A stretch of DNA of 64,000 nucleotides from Alphaproteobacteria bacterium (GTDB lineage Bacteria > Pseudomonadota > Alphaproteobacteria > Bin65). The first letter of the stretch is position 1; every line of letters begins with the position of its first letter. Location of the stretch: NCBI GenBank assembly GCA_021776685.1, contig JAJFFJ010000044.1, positions 37,583 to 101,582 on the forward strand, written 5' to 3'. Positions 34,279 to 42,464 of the stretch are shown here, piece after piece. The position numbers and the translations under genes were made by a program. The notes beneath the pieces are model-generated. The model ran no database searches and was not told the DNA's origin. It was given only the letters and a program-made list of their open reading frames with translations.

Positions 34279-34809
34279 TCAGTCCCGTCTGAGGCCCGGC
34301 ACCTCCCGGGCGATGAAAAGGGTGCTGAGATAGCTGATGATGATCAGAATCGAGTAGGTGCCGTGCTCCCACAGCTCCTTTCGGTCGCCGAACAGGATGT
34401 CAGCGATTGAGAAAGCCAGGAACGCAAGCAGGCTGATCTCCAGGTTGATCAAGGTCAGCTTGCGGGTGCGTCTGAGAATCACAAGACCGATCAAAAAGGA
34501 GAGGCCAAGCAGGATTTCCAGCCAACCGATGGCGTCGAGCACAATCAACGCCAGCCAGTCCGGCAGATCCAGCCGGGCAAAATAGGCGACAAAGTCGGCG
34601 TCCCGGGTTTTGCCGAAAAACTTCGGGTAGTTGAAGAATTTGTCGAGGCCATTGAGCAGCCAGAAGATCGTCCAATACGTGACCAGCACATACATGAACC
34701 GCTGCAGGCTGCGCTGACCAAAATTGAGTTGACCGGCGCCAGCGCCTTCGGTGCGCGCGCCCAGCCGTGCGGCCGCCTTCGGGTTTCCTCGAAAGGTTTC
34801 CTGTGCCAT
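34279..34809 (-). CDS. Four-helix membrane protein, DoxX-like
   Basis: A 176-residue integral membrane protein. About 30 hydrophilic residues precede four hydrophobic segments (about 38-58, 85-108, 115-133 and 150-168). The pattern LNGLDKFFNYPKFFGKT between helices 1 and 2 resembles DoxX-family proteins. ATG 34809 is preceded by a strong GGGGAGGGG site; a longer frame to 35004 lacks support. It is first in the minus-strand operon with the MetE-like and NIPSNAP genes. Function unknown. Confidence 0.7.
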   Translation of the reverse strand: MAQETFRGNPKAAARLGARTEGAGAGQLNFGQRSLQRFMYVLVTYWTIFWLLNGLDKFFNYPKFFGKTRDADFVAYFARLDLPDWLALIVLDAIGWLEILLGLSFLIGLVILRRTRKLTLINLEISLLAFLAFSIADILFGDRKELWEHGTYSILIIISYLSTLFIAREVPGLRRD

Positions 34810-34988
34810 GTGCCCCTCCCCAAAATCAGCGTCGCAAGTTGACGCCCTACGAGAATAGTTTACCCCAAAGGCGCACGGGGACGTAACAGATGCGCCGATT
34901 CCGTGTAACATAGCACCAATCGAATGCTGGCTTTCCCAGCTGCCGACCCCATCGCGCCATACGTCCAACAATGAACGAGGGTTTCGCC

Positions 34989-35510
34989 ATGGCCACACGC
35001 CCATCAGTCAGCCGTCTGCACCACCACGCCTGGCGCTGCCGGGACTCCGAGGAGACTCGCGCTTTCTATGAAGATCTTCTGGGAATGAAACTGGTGATTT
35101 TCCTGCGGCTGCCCCACTACGAAGAGCCCGGCGACCGACCGCCTTTCACACATTTGTTCTTCGAGATGGATGACGGAAGCTATCTCGCCTTCTTCGACCT
35201 CGCTGACGACGGCGTGACCGAGCAGGATCCGGAGACGCCCGAATGGGTCAACCATATGGCGCTTGAGGTCGACTCGCTGGAAACCCTGCAGGCGCACAAG
35301 CAGCGCCTGGAAGACGCCGGCGTCGCGGTAAAGGGACCGAAGGACCATCACTTCGTGAAATCGATCTATTTTTACGACCCGAACGGCATTCGGCTGGAGC
35401 TGACCGCCCGCGTCCATGACCAGAAGTTCCTGGATGATGAGGCCGCCGTGGCGCACCAACATCTCCGCGCCTGGCAGGAAGAAAAGGCGGCGAAACAAGC
35501 TGCCGAATAA
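34989..35510 (+). CDS. VOC-family (glyoxalase/dioxygenase-like) protein
   Basis: A 173-residue cytoplasmic protein of the vicinal oxygen chelate fold. The first metal residue candidate is in SRLHHHAWRCRDSEETRAFY at the N-terminus; others are HLFFEMDDG (about 54), NHMALEVDS (about 87) and GIRLELTARV (about 129). This pattern fits glyoxalase I or extradiol dioxygenase-like enzymes. ATG 34989 has GAGGG nearby; ATG 34971 would add six residues without a ribosome site. It opens a plus-strand group with a MetE-like and a UbiD protein. Confidence 0.85.
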   Translation: MATRPSVSRLHHHAWRCRDSEETRAFYEDLLGMKLVIFLRLPHYEEPGDRPPFTHLFFEMDDGSYLAFFDLADDGVTEQDPETPEWVNHMALEVDSLETLQAHKQRLEDAGVAVKGPKDHHFVKSIYFYDPNGIRLELTARVHDQKFLDDEAAVAHQHLRAWQEEKAAKQAAE

Positions 35511-35561
35511 CAGAGCATCGCCCGCCCCGCCCGCGGGCAACGCTTAGAGGAGGAGGAACAA

Positions 35562-36599
35562 GTGGCATCAGCAAAAGGCAAAATTCATCTGGTTGGCAGT
35601 CTCGGCTTTCAGAATGCGGAAATCGCCTTCCGCGCGCTGGCAGCCAAGCTCGGCACCCGCGCACCCCGCTACCCCGACGGCGAGCCGGGCGAGCGTGGCT
35701 ACTGGATTCGCTGGCAGAACCGTACTTTTGCCGAACATCCCGCCTTCCGCCAGCAGGAAGCGCGGGAAATCGAAGGCTATGTGGATGGCAAGACCCGGCC
35801 GCTTTATGTGCTGGATGAAGAGGTCGATCCTGATCTCCTCGAAGTCGGCATCCTCGGCTACGCGGAGGAAGCGCTCGCCTCCTGGAACATCTTTTCGGAA
35901 CTGGTAGATGAGGGTGTCATACCCTCCAGCACCCGCTTTCAGGTGTGCATGCCCAGTTGCGCGGCGCTGCTGACCAGTTTCATCCATCCGGACGACGCTC
36001 CGTTGGTGGAGCCGGCGATGGAGCGATCCATGCGCGGTGAGGTGGAGCGGCTGGTCGAGGAAGTTCCGCCGGGCGCGCTGTCAATTCAGTGGGACGTGGC
36101 CTACGAGGTCATCGCGGTGGATGGCGGCCAGCCGCCCCTGCACTATGACGACCCGCTGGAAGGCAGCATTGAGCGGCTGGCGCGCCACGTCGACTGGGTG
36201 CCGGAAGGCGTGGAGGCCGGCATTCACCTCTGCTACGGCGACCCGGGGCACAAGCACGTGATCGAGCCGGAAAGCCTGGCGACGTGCGTTGCCTTCGCCA
36301 ACGGCATCTGTGCGGAGGCGACCCGCTCTGTCGAGTGGATCCATATGCCGGTGCCGCGCGAACGCCATGACGACGCCTATGCCGCGCCCCTTGCTGATCT
36401 CAAGCTCAATCCCGAGACCGAGCTTTACATCGGCTGTGTGCACCATTCGGACGGTGTCGAAGGCACAGTTGACCGGCTGGAAACGGCGCAGAAATACGCC
36501 GCCGATATCGGCATTGCCACCGAGTGCGGCTTCGGCCGTCGCGATGTCGACACCCTGCCCGAACTGCTCGACATCCACGCGGAAGTCGCGGACGGCTGA
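35562..36599 (+). CDS. MetE/UROD-superfamily protein, distant zinc methyltransferase relative
   Basis: A 345-residue TIM-barrel protein distantly related to the MetE C-terminal domain. Likely zinc ligands: H-x-C in GIHLCYGD (about residues 221-228) and cysteine in ATECGFGRR (about 321-329); a glutamate occurs in SVEWIHM. The N-terminal block differs from the two closer MetE-like proteins at 14339 and 33186, beginning with KIHLVGSLGF and the R-Y-P-D-G-E segment. It starts with GTG after the strong site AGAGGAGGAGG. It is 30 bases upstream of the second UbiD gene, in the same direction. Function unknown, methyl transfer is inferred from family. Confidence 0.75.
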   Translation: MASAKGKIHLVGSLGFQNAEIAFRALAAKLGTRAPRYPDGEPGERGYWIRWQNRTFAEHPAFRQQEAREIEGYVDGKTRPLYVLDEEVDPDLLEVGILGYAEEALASWNIFSELVDEGVIPSSTRFQVCMPSCAALLTSFIHPDDAPLVEPAMERSMRGEVERLVEEVPPGALSIQWDVAYEVIAVDGGQPPLHYDDPLEGSIERLARHVDWVPEGVEAGIHLCYGDPGHKHVIEPESLATCVAFANGICAEATRSVEWIHMPVPRERHDDAYAAPLADLKLNPETELYIGCVHHSDGVEGTVDRLETAQKYAADIGIATECGFGRRDVDTLPELLDIHAEVADG

Positions 36600-36629
36600 C
36601 CCGCCGCGCCCAAACTCAAGGATCAAGCC

Positions 36630-38072
36630 ATGTATCTGCCGCCCCGGGGGAAACCCGACCTGCCACCCGCGCCCGCGCCACAGCCGGGGCAGAATTTCGC
36701 CCTCGACCCTGACCTGCGCGGCTGGCTGAAAACCAACGAAGATGTAGTCACGATCATCACCAAACCGGTGAGCGTTGAGCATATTGGCGCCATCGTGGCG
36801 CAGAGCGAACAGCCTGTCGTGTTCGAGAATGTGGTCGAGCATCCCGGCTTTCGCGTCGTCGACATCCTGGTCAAGAACCGCAACCTGCAAGCCCGGGCGC
36901 TGGGCGTCGCCGAGGACGATTACCTAAAGACCCTCGCCTTCCGCCTGCGCCAGCCGCCCCGGGGCGTGATCAACGTCAAGACCGGGCCCGTCAAAGAGGT
37001 GATCTGGAAAGGCGACGACATCGACGTTCGCAAGCTGCCGATCTGCTACCACTCGGACGAGAATCCGGACCCAATGATGACCTGCATGAACTGGGTCAAG
37101 GATCCGGAGACCGGCCATTACAACGTCATGAACGCCATGACGACAATCACTGGCCCGGCTGAAGGGTTCAGCCTGTTCGTCTCCCGCGACACGGCGGTGA
37201 TCTTCGAAAAATACAAGGCCATGGGCAAAACCGAGGTGCCGATCGCCTTCGTCGCGGGAGTGCCGCCGGCCTACGAGATCATGGGCAACTATGCCGGGCT
37301 CCACATCGACAGCTGGGGCGAGACCGACATGTTCGGCACCATCATGGACCAGGATGTGGAATTCGTGCCCTGCGAGACCATCGACCTGTCCGTACCGGCA
37401 AATGCAGAAATCGTAATCGAGGGCCTGCTGCAACTGGACAAGACCGACATCTATGACTGCGGCCCGAACCCTCAGATGTACGGCATCCCCGCCAAGTGCC
37501 CGCAGCCGCCGGTGAAATTCACCGCCGTTCTCATGCGCGGCGACAAGCCTATCTACCGGGCCGTGCAGACCGTGCCGGAGACCGACCATCAGCCCCTGCC
37601 GCGCCTCTGCCACGAGGCGGTTCTCTACAACCGGCTGCTGGAGATGGGCGTGGATGTACTGGACGTGCGTTTCCCCACCTGGGGCGGCGCCATGTCCTGC
37701 ATCATCAAGGTTGGCGGCGTGCCCCGCGATGGCGTCATCGGCGACGCGCTGATCACCGTGATGAGCACACCGCTCAACAACGCAAAACTCGCCGTCGCCG
37801 TTTCGGAAGATACCGACCTGGACGACCCCGGCGGCGTCTATCACGCGATCGCCACCCGCGCCGACCCTGCCAAGGATGTCTGGATCATGCCGTCAACCCG
37901 CGGCCATCCGGGCGACCCATCAGGCACGCCGGTCCCGGGCGATCCGTTCAACCGCACCGCTGGCAAGATGGCCATCGACGCCACGATCAAGGGGCGCTTG
38001 AACGTGGACGACTTCAAGCGCGCCTGGCCGAAGGACTGGGAAAAGGTCGATATCCAGGATTATCTGGACTGA
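36630..38072 (+). CDS. UbiD-family protein (copy 2), degenerate at the usual catalytic motif
   Basis: A 480-residue UbiD-superfamily protein; family blocks include WKGDDIDVRKLPICYH (about 128), SVPANAEIVIEGLLQLD (about 253) and a C-terminal WIMPSTRGHPGDPS region (about 417). Where UbiD enzymes have the E-G-P-F-x-E motif after that EGLLQLD block, this protein reads IYDCGPNPQMYG, with no glutamates. Decarboxylation by the known mechanism is therefore doubtful; it may be an accessory or a different activity. It is 30 bases after the MetE-like gene and closes that group. Compare the copy at 30873, which keeps the first glutamate. Confidence 0.8.
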   Translation: MYLPPRGKPDLPPAPAPQPGQNFALDPDLRGWLKTNEDVVTIITKPVSVEHIGAIVAQSEQPVVFENVVEHPGFRVVDILVKNRNLQARALGVAEDDYLKTLAFRLRQPPRGVINVKTGPVKEVIWKGDDIDVRKLPICYHSDENPDPMMTCMNWVKDPETGHYNVMNAMTTITGPAEGFSLFVSRDTAVIFEKYKAMGKTEVPIAFVAGVPPAYEIMGNYAGLHIDSWGETDMFGTIMDQDVEFVPCETIDLSVPANAEIVIEGLLQLDKTDIYDCGPNPQMYGIPAKCPQPPVKFTAVLMRGDKPIYRAVQTVPETDHQPLPRLCHEAVLYNRLLEMGVDVLDVRFPTWGGAMSCIIKVGGVPRDGVIGDALITVMSTPLNNAKLAVAVSEDTDLDDPGGVYHAIATRADPAKDVWIMPSTRGHPGDPSGTPVPGDPFNRTAGKMAIDATIKGRLNVDDFKRAWPKDWEKVDIQDYLD

Positions 38073-38090
38073 CGGAAAAGGACGGCGGCC

Positions 38091-38228
38091 TCAGCCTATA
38101 TTCAGGCCAACGATAAGACTGGCGACGAACGCGGCCCCGAGCGCCAGAATTGCGACCGGCAATTTTTCGGTGGCGTCGTCCTGGGCAGTCGTTTTCGGTT
38201 TCGGCTCCAGGGGATTTCGGTCGTACAC
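38091..38228 (-). CDS. Small single-pass membrane protein, 45 aa
   Basis: A 45-codon open frame on the minus strand starting at GTG 38228 and ending TGA at 38091. The first 22 residues are hydrophilic (VYDRNPLEPKPKTTAQDDAT), and residues 25-44 form one membrane helix (VAILALGAAFVASLIVGLNI). The arrangement, polar head and C-terminal helix ending at the stop, is like that of the 48-residue protein at 12867. There is no strong ribosome site, so evidence rests on composition. It is convergent with the UbiD gene. Confidence 0.4.
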   Translation of the reverse strand: MYDRNPLEPKPKTTAQDDATEKLPVAILALGAAFVASLIVGLNIG

Positions 38229-38510
38229 GTCAGTCTCGGTATTTCTTGGCGCTTGGCCATTTCAGGCCAACGCTGGGGTGTGATGCTGATCACCATAGGC
38301 ATTAACTATGCCGAGACTGTGACGGTCGTCACAGTGAGGTGAAGAATCTCTGCCGTCATCATTGCAGGAAGCGGTGTTGTCAGAATGCGCCGTTCAACCT
38401 GTCGTCACCGTTCCACGACCCGCGGCTCAGTTCCTATCGAACACGCCATGTTCAGCGGCAGTTCACGTGACATGATCTAGAGTCTCCCGATACCGCAACT
38501 GGAGACAGCA
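38229..38510. other. Intergenic region with a perfect palindrome before the DUF1036 gene
   Basis: No gene is supported in this 282-base stretch. It contains a 20-base palindrome at 38316-38335 and the upstream region of the 38511 gene. The 12-base sequence TTCAGGCCAACG occurs here and again inside the small gene at about 38100, probably by chance. Confidence 0.45.
38316..38335. promoter_or_regulatory. Perfect 9-bp palindrome, possible operator
   Basis: ACTGTGACG (38316-38324), two-base spacer GT, and CGTCACAGT (38327-38335) are exact reverse complements. It lies 88 bases upstream of the small minus-strand gene and 175 bases upstream of the DUF1036 gene. The TGTGA-N6-TCACA core spacing is the CRP/FNR-like arrangement, so a CRP-type regulator is one possibility. 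Confidence 0.5.
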
Positions 38511-39377
38511 ATGAAACCGCTCATTCTGCTCGCCGCCGGGCTGACACTGGTCGGCACCGCAGCCGCCCCCGGCACCGCCAGCGCCGTCTGCTTCGTCAAC
38601 GAGACCGACCGCGAAATCCACTATGTCATCCCTCATGAAAACCGCTGGCGCAATGGCAGTCGCGCCCGGTGGTTCGCAAAGCTGAAACCCAGCCGGAAGG
38701 TCTGTTGCAAGCATGCTGCCTGCCGGGGAGCGCAGGTGTTGATCACCACAGGCTACTGGTTCCGTTTCAACCCGGACGGTGGCCGCCCCAAGGCCCGAAA
38801 AATCAAAATCCCCAAAATCGGTAAGGTCATCGCACCCGTAAATCCCGTTATGCCCCACAATCGATTTGCCAACCCCTGCAACAGGATCAAGGTGCCCCGG
38901 AACAGCCTGATCCGGGTCTTCGGTCGCCTGGTGAACGGTGTTCACCGGTTCGGCTGCGAGGTCTGGTCAGGGTCCCGGTTGCTTTACACGAAATATGAGC
39001 GCCATCAGAAACCGGCGTTGCGCGGCCACCTTCGCGTCTGCAACCAGACACGTGAGCTTCTCTTTGCTGTCCTGGCGTTTTACGACCGGAGCCAGCGCGC
39101 CTGGCGCGCGCGAGGCTGGCGCAGGATCCAGCCCGGGCGATGCCATGTGATGGTGCCGCCGCGTTTCTACCGGGGGCCGCTCTACGTTCACGGCCGAACA
39201 GCCGCCACCAACTGGGCGCAGAAGGATGCCCGATTCTGTGTCAATCAGAAAGGTGGCTTCAATCTGGTTCGCGCCGACCGTCGCACCTGCCCGGCCGGCT
39301 ATGCCAAGACCGGGTTTTTGAAACGCCGGCCAGCCGCCAATCGCGTCCAGAACCTGTATTTCCGACCAAAGCAGTAA
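38511..39377 (+). CDS. Secreted DUF1036-containing protein
   Basis: A 288-residue exported protein. Signal peptide of about 26 residues (MKPLILLAAGLTLVGTAAAP, cleavage near ASA-V). The mature part is basic and cysteine-rich (about ten cysteines). The C-terminal half carries a DUF1036-like domain: RVCNQTRELLFAVLAFYD (about 175-192), RGWRRIQPGRCHVM (about 200-213) and YVHGRT. The N-terminal half has a similar motif set (VCFVNETDREIHYVI) and may be a second, diverged copy. Function unknown. It is followed by a convergent quinone reductase gene. Confidence 0.75.
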   Translation: MKPLILLAAGLTLVGTAAAPGTASAVCFVNETDREIHYVIPHENRWRNGSRARWFAKLKPSRKVCCKHAACRGAQVLITTGYWFRFNPDGGRPKARKIKIPKIGKVIAPVNPVMPHNRFANPCNRIKVPRNSLIRVFGRLVNGVHRFGCEVWSGSRLLYTKYERHQKPALRGHLRVCNQTRELLFAVLAFYDRSQRAWRARGWRRIQPGRCHVMVPPRFYRGPLYVHGRTAATNWAQKDARFCVNQKGGFNLVRADRRTCPAGYAKTGFLKRRPAANRVQNLYFRPKQ

Positions 39378-39411
39378 CCGGGCTGCTAGCAGGACCCGAC
39401 CGGATACGGCC

Positions 39412-40389
39412 TTACACCTCGAAGACGGTCGAGCCGGTGGTCTTGCGGGCTTCCAGGTCCATATGGGCCTGGGCAGCATCCTTCAGGGCATAGCGCTGGT
39501 TGATCTCCAGCTTGATCGTGCCGTCGGCAATCAGCCCGAAAAGCTCTGCAGCGTTGGCGTTGCGATAGTCCGCGTCGCGCACAAAAAGGTTCAGGCCACC
39601 ACGGGTCACGTTCAATCCCCGGGGCCCAAGACGCGCCGTATTGAGGGGCGGCGTCGGGCCGGAGGACTGGCCATAACTGACCATCCAGCCGCGTTCCGCC
39701 AGCACATCGATACCCTTGTCGAAGGTATCAACGCCCACGGCGTCGTAGATGACCCGCACGCCCTTGCCGCCGGTGATCTCCATGACCGCTTCGCCAAAGT
39801 CGACGTCGCGATAGAGGATGGGATGATCGCACCCATGCGCCGCGGCGAGATCCGCTTTCTCCTGGTTGCCCACGGTACCCAGCACGGTTGCGCCCAGATG
39901 CTTCGCCCACTGGCAGAGGATCAGGCCCACGCCGCCGGCGGCCGCCTGCACCAGCACCGTATCGCCCGGCTGGACGGGATAAAGCTCGCGCAGGAGATAG
40001 TGGGCGGTCAGCCCCTGGAGGGTCGCCGCCGCGCCGATTTCATCCGGCGTATGGTCGGCCAGCTTGATGAGCCTGTCCGCAGCGATCACCCGCGCTTCCG
40101 AATAGCTGCCGATGACCATGCAGTAGGACACCCTGTCGCCGACGGCGAAGCCGGCCACATCCGGCCCGAGCGCCTCGATCACCCCCGCCCCCTCCATGCC
40201 GATCGTCTGCGGAAAATCTTTCAGGGGATAGGCACCGGTGCGGTGATTGACATCGATATAGTTGAGGCCGACCGCTGTGTGGCGCAGACGCACCTCACCG
40301 GAGCCGGGATCGCCGACCTCGGCTTCTTCCCAGCGCATGACCTCAGGGCCGCCGTGTTCATGGATGCGGATGGCGTTGATGGTGGTCAT
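39412..40389 (-). CDS. Zinc-free quinone oxidoreductase (QOR-type MDR)
   Basis: A 325-residue cytoplasmic NADPH-dependent reductase of the medium-chain dehydrogenase superfamily. GroES-like domain at the N-terminus (GMEGAGVIEALGPDV, about residues 62-76), and cofactor motif AAAGGVGLILCQWAKHLGA at about 149-167. Structural zinc cysteines are absent, matching quinone reductases. It would reduce quinones or enones formed from aromatic substrates. It is the last gene of a minus-strand operon with MaoC-like and PaaK-like genes. Confidence 0.88.
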   Translation of the reverse strand: MTTINAIRIHEHGGPEVMRWEEAEVGDPGSGEVRLRHTAVGLNYIDVNHRTGAYPLKDFPQTIGMEGAGVIEALGPDVAGFAVGDRVSYCMVIGSYSEARVIAADRLIKLADHTPDEIGAAATLQGLTAHYLLRELYPVQPGDTVLVQAAAGGVGLILCQWAKHLGATVLGTVGNQEKADLAAAHGCDHPILYRDVDFGEAVMEITGGKGVRVIYDAVGVDTFDKGIDVLAERGWMVSYGQSSGPTPPLNTARLGPRGLNVTRGGLNLFVRDADYRNANAAELFGLIADGTIKLEINQRYALKDAAQAHMDLEARKTTGSTVFEV

Positions 40390-40431
40390 GGATTTGGCTC
40401 CTGTTGGATCAGCTATTGTTTAGGTGGTGGT

Positions 40432-40890
40432 TCAGTTTTTGGCCGGCGGTCGCCGGCGGATGAAAAAAAGGCCCTGACTGGTCACCACTTCCCGCCCTGC
40501 GTCGTCAAGACCGAAGATGCGGAAGGTTACCTTGCCCTGGTCCGGCCGCGTCTCGGATGGCTCCGCGGCCAGTACCTCGGCGCAGGCGGTAATCCGGTCT
40601 CCAGGTTTCACCGGTTTCAGCCAGCGCAGTTCGTCCAGCCCGGGTGAGCCGAGGGCAGCCGTATCCTTCATCACCTTATCGATATAGGGCCGGATACACT
40701 TCAGCATCGTCTGCCAGCCGCTGGCGATGATGCTGCCATAGGGACTCGACGCGCCATATTCGTGGTCAACGTGGATCGGCTGCGGATCGTGCTCAGTGGC
40801 GAAGGCGACCATCTCGTCCTCTGTCAGCGACCACGCACCAAAGTCCCATCGGTCACCCGCGGCGAAGTCCTCAAAATAGCGGGTGGTCAT
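40432..40890 (-). CDS. MaoC-like hydratase
   Basis: A 152-residue single hot-dog domain of the MaoC/R-hydratase type. The active-site block is HDPQPIHVDHEYGASSPYG (about residues 34-52), with the catalytic aspartate and histidine of enoyl-CoA hydratases, followed by GSIIASGWQT. The start is ATG 40890 (MTTRYFEDFAAGDRW); an upstream frame to 40983 overlaps the ligase gene. The PaaK-like gene ends seven bases upstream, so both share an mRNA. It probably hydrates an enoyl-CoA from that ligase pathway. Confidence 0.87.
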   Translation of the reverse strand: MTTRYFEDFAAGDRWDFGAWSLTEDEMVAFATEHDPQPIHVDHEYGASSPYGSIIASGWQTMLKCIRPYIDKVMKDTAALGSPGLDELRWLKPVKPGDRITACAEVLAAEPSETRPDQGKVTFRIFGLDDAGREVVTSQGLFFIRRRPPAKN

Positions 40891-40897
40891 GGCCGCA

Positions 40898-42328
40898 TCA
40901 CGTGGCCCGCCGGTCGTCCACCCGCTTGGCCTTGAATTCGGTTTTTTCGAAGGTGTTGGGGGCGAGGACGTCCACATCCACACGCAGTTCGATACGGCTG
41001 GAGACGGCGTTCTGGACTGCGGCGGTGACGTCTTCAGGCGCCGCGTGGTCCGCGTGCTCCACCTGGATGAGCATATAGTCGATGCCCTGGTCGTTGGTGT
41101 CGAGGATCACCTGATACTCGTCACCGATGCCCGCGACCGAGCGAACGCCCTCCTCCACCACACTCGGGTAGAACTTGAGGGCCCGGAGCGTGATGAGATC
41201 GTCGGCGCGGCCCTGGAAGCCGCCGATGGCGCGCACATGGGTGCGGCCGCAGGCGCATTGGGACGTGTCGAAGGTGGTGTAATCGCCGACGATGAAACGC
41301 AGGTGGCTGGAGCTCTCCGAGTTCATGTTGGTGCAAACCGTAATGCCCCGCTCGCCCTCCGGCACCACCGCCATTTCGTTGTCCGGGTCGCACAGCTCCC
41401 ACACCTGAATGTCTTCCATCAGATGGGTCTGGATCGCGCCGCTCGGGTGCTGGGTCTGATGGCAGGAAAAGCCGCCGGAATGGGGCGAGGCTTCCGTGCA
41501 GCCGTAGAATTCCACCACCTCGGCGCCCCACATCTCTTCCAGCCGCTGACGGGTGGCCTTGATCCCGGCCGCCGGCTCGCCGCCGGTGAACAGCTTCTTG
41601 ATCGATGTCTTGGCGGGGTCGTGGCCCATCTCGCGCATCACATGGCCCAGGCGAAGAAGCTGGGACGGCAAGGTCGCCAGCACGGTCGGCTCGTAACGCA
41701 GGATGATGTTGCAGCGAAGCTCTGCGGTCAGGCCGCCGCCGGGAATGCAGGGCACGCCCATATGGGCCATGGCGTGCAGCACGCCCCACGCCCAAACGTG
41801 TGGTCCGAAGCCGACCACCAGAAACATCTTCTCGCCGGGGCGGCAGCCGAGTGACCAGAGCGCCCGGCTGTTCGCCCACTTCCAATATTCGAGATCGACT
41901 TTCGAATAGCGGAATATGCGCGGCGTCCCGGTGGAGCCGGAGGTGGGAAAGATGGTCCAGCCGCGGTCATGCCACATCTCGTCCGAGTGGGTGGTGTAGG
42001 TGCCCCAGGGTGGATTGGCGATCATGTCCTCGACCATCTCGGTCTTGTCCACGGGGGCCCATTTCGGCAGGTCATCGACGGTGCGGATATCATCGGGCGC
42101 CAGGCCAGCGGCGTCAAAGCGGCGGCGGTAAAAATCGCTGTTCTCGTAAAGGAAGGGGCTCAATTTCTCGAGCTTGGCATTCTGGATGGCGCGCAGTTCA
42201 TCGCGCGACGCGGTCTCCAGCGAAGGCGACCAGTATTCAGCCGACCCCGCCTCGGCGAAATCCCGCCGGTGGTGTTCCAGAACATCCATATAGGCGCGGC
42301 GCGTGGCCTCGGCGCGATCTGCTGACAT
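40898..42328 (-). CDS. PaaK-like phenylacetate-CoA ligase family protein (copy 2)
   Basis: A 476-residue AMP-forming aryl-CoA ligase. Motifs: FPTSGSTGTPRIFRYSKV (about residues 132-149) is the P-loop equivalent, EVVEFYGCTEASPHSGG (about 265) the A5 motif, and the C-terminal domain from about 370 has RAIGGFQGRADDLITLRALK. The extra N-terminal stretch before the fold begins with MSADRAEATRR, and ATG 42328 has GGAGAGG ahead of it. It leads a minus-strand operon with MaoC and quinone reductase genes. It shares only the family core with the 434-residue ligase at 13021. Confidence 0.87.
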   Translation of the reverse strand: MSADRAEATRRAYMDVLEHHRRDFAEAGSAEYWSPSLETASRDELRAIQNAKLEKLSPFLYENSDFYRRRFDAAGLAPDDIRTVDDLPKWAPVDKTEMVEDMIANPPWGTYTTHSDEMWHDRGWTIFPTSGSTGTPRIFRYSKVDLEYWKWANSRALWSLGCRPGEKMFLVVGFGPHVWAWGVLHAMAHMGVPCIPGGGLTAELRCNIILRYEPTVLATLPSQLLRLGHVMREMGHDPAKTSIKKLFTGGEPAAGIKATRQRLEEMWGAEVVEFYGCTEASPHSGGFSCHQTQHPSGAIQTHLMEDIQVWELCDPDNEMAVVPEGERGITVCTNMNSESSSHLRFIVGDYTTFDTSQCACGRTHVRAIGGFQGRADDLITLRALKFYPSVVEEGVRSVAGIGDEYQVILDTNDQGIDYMLIQVEHADHAAPEDVTAAVQNAVSSRIELRVDVDVLAPNTFEKTEFKAKRVDDRRAT

Positions 42329-42464
42329 CGGTTCCTCTCCACCAACTCGTTCCTGGAGTCGGCTTATCAGATGCCTTCGGGAAATTCCATGGCGTCTGCC
42401 GCGGCCGCTACATTCGCCCGACGCGCATCGTATAGTTTCTGAACCCACAGATTGGACCCCGCCC

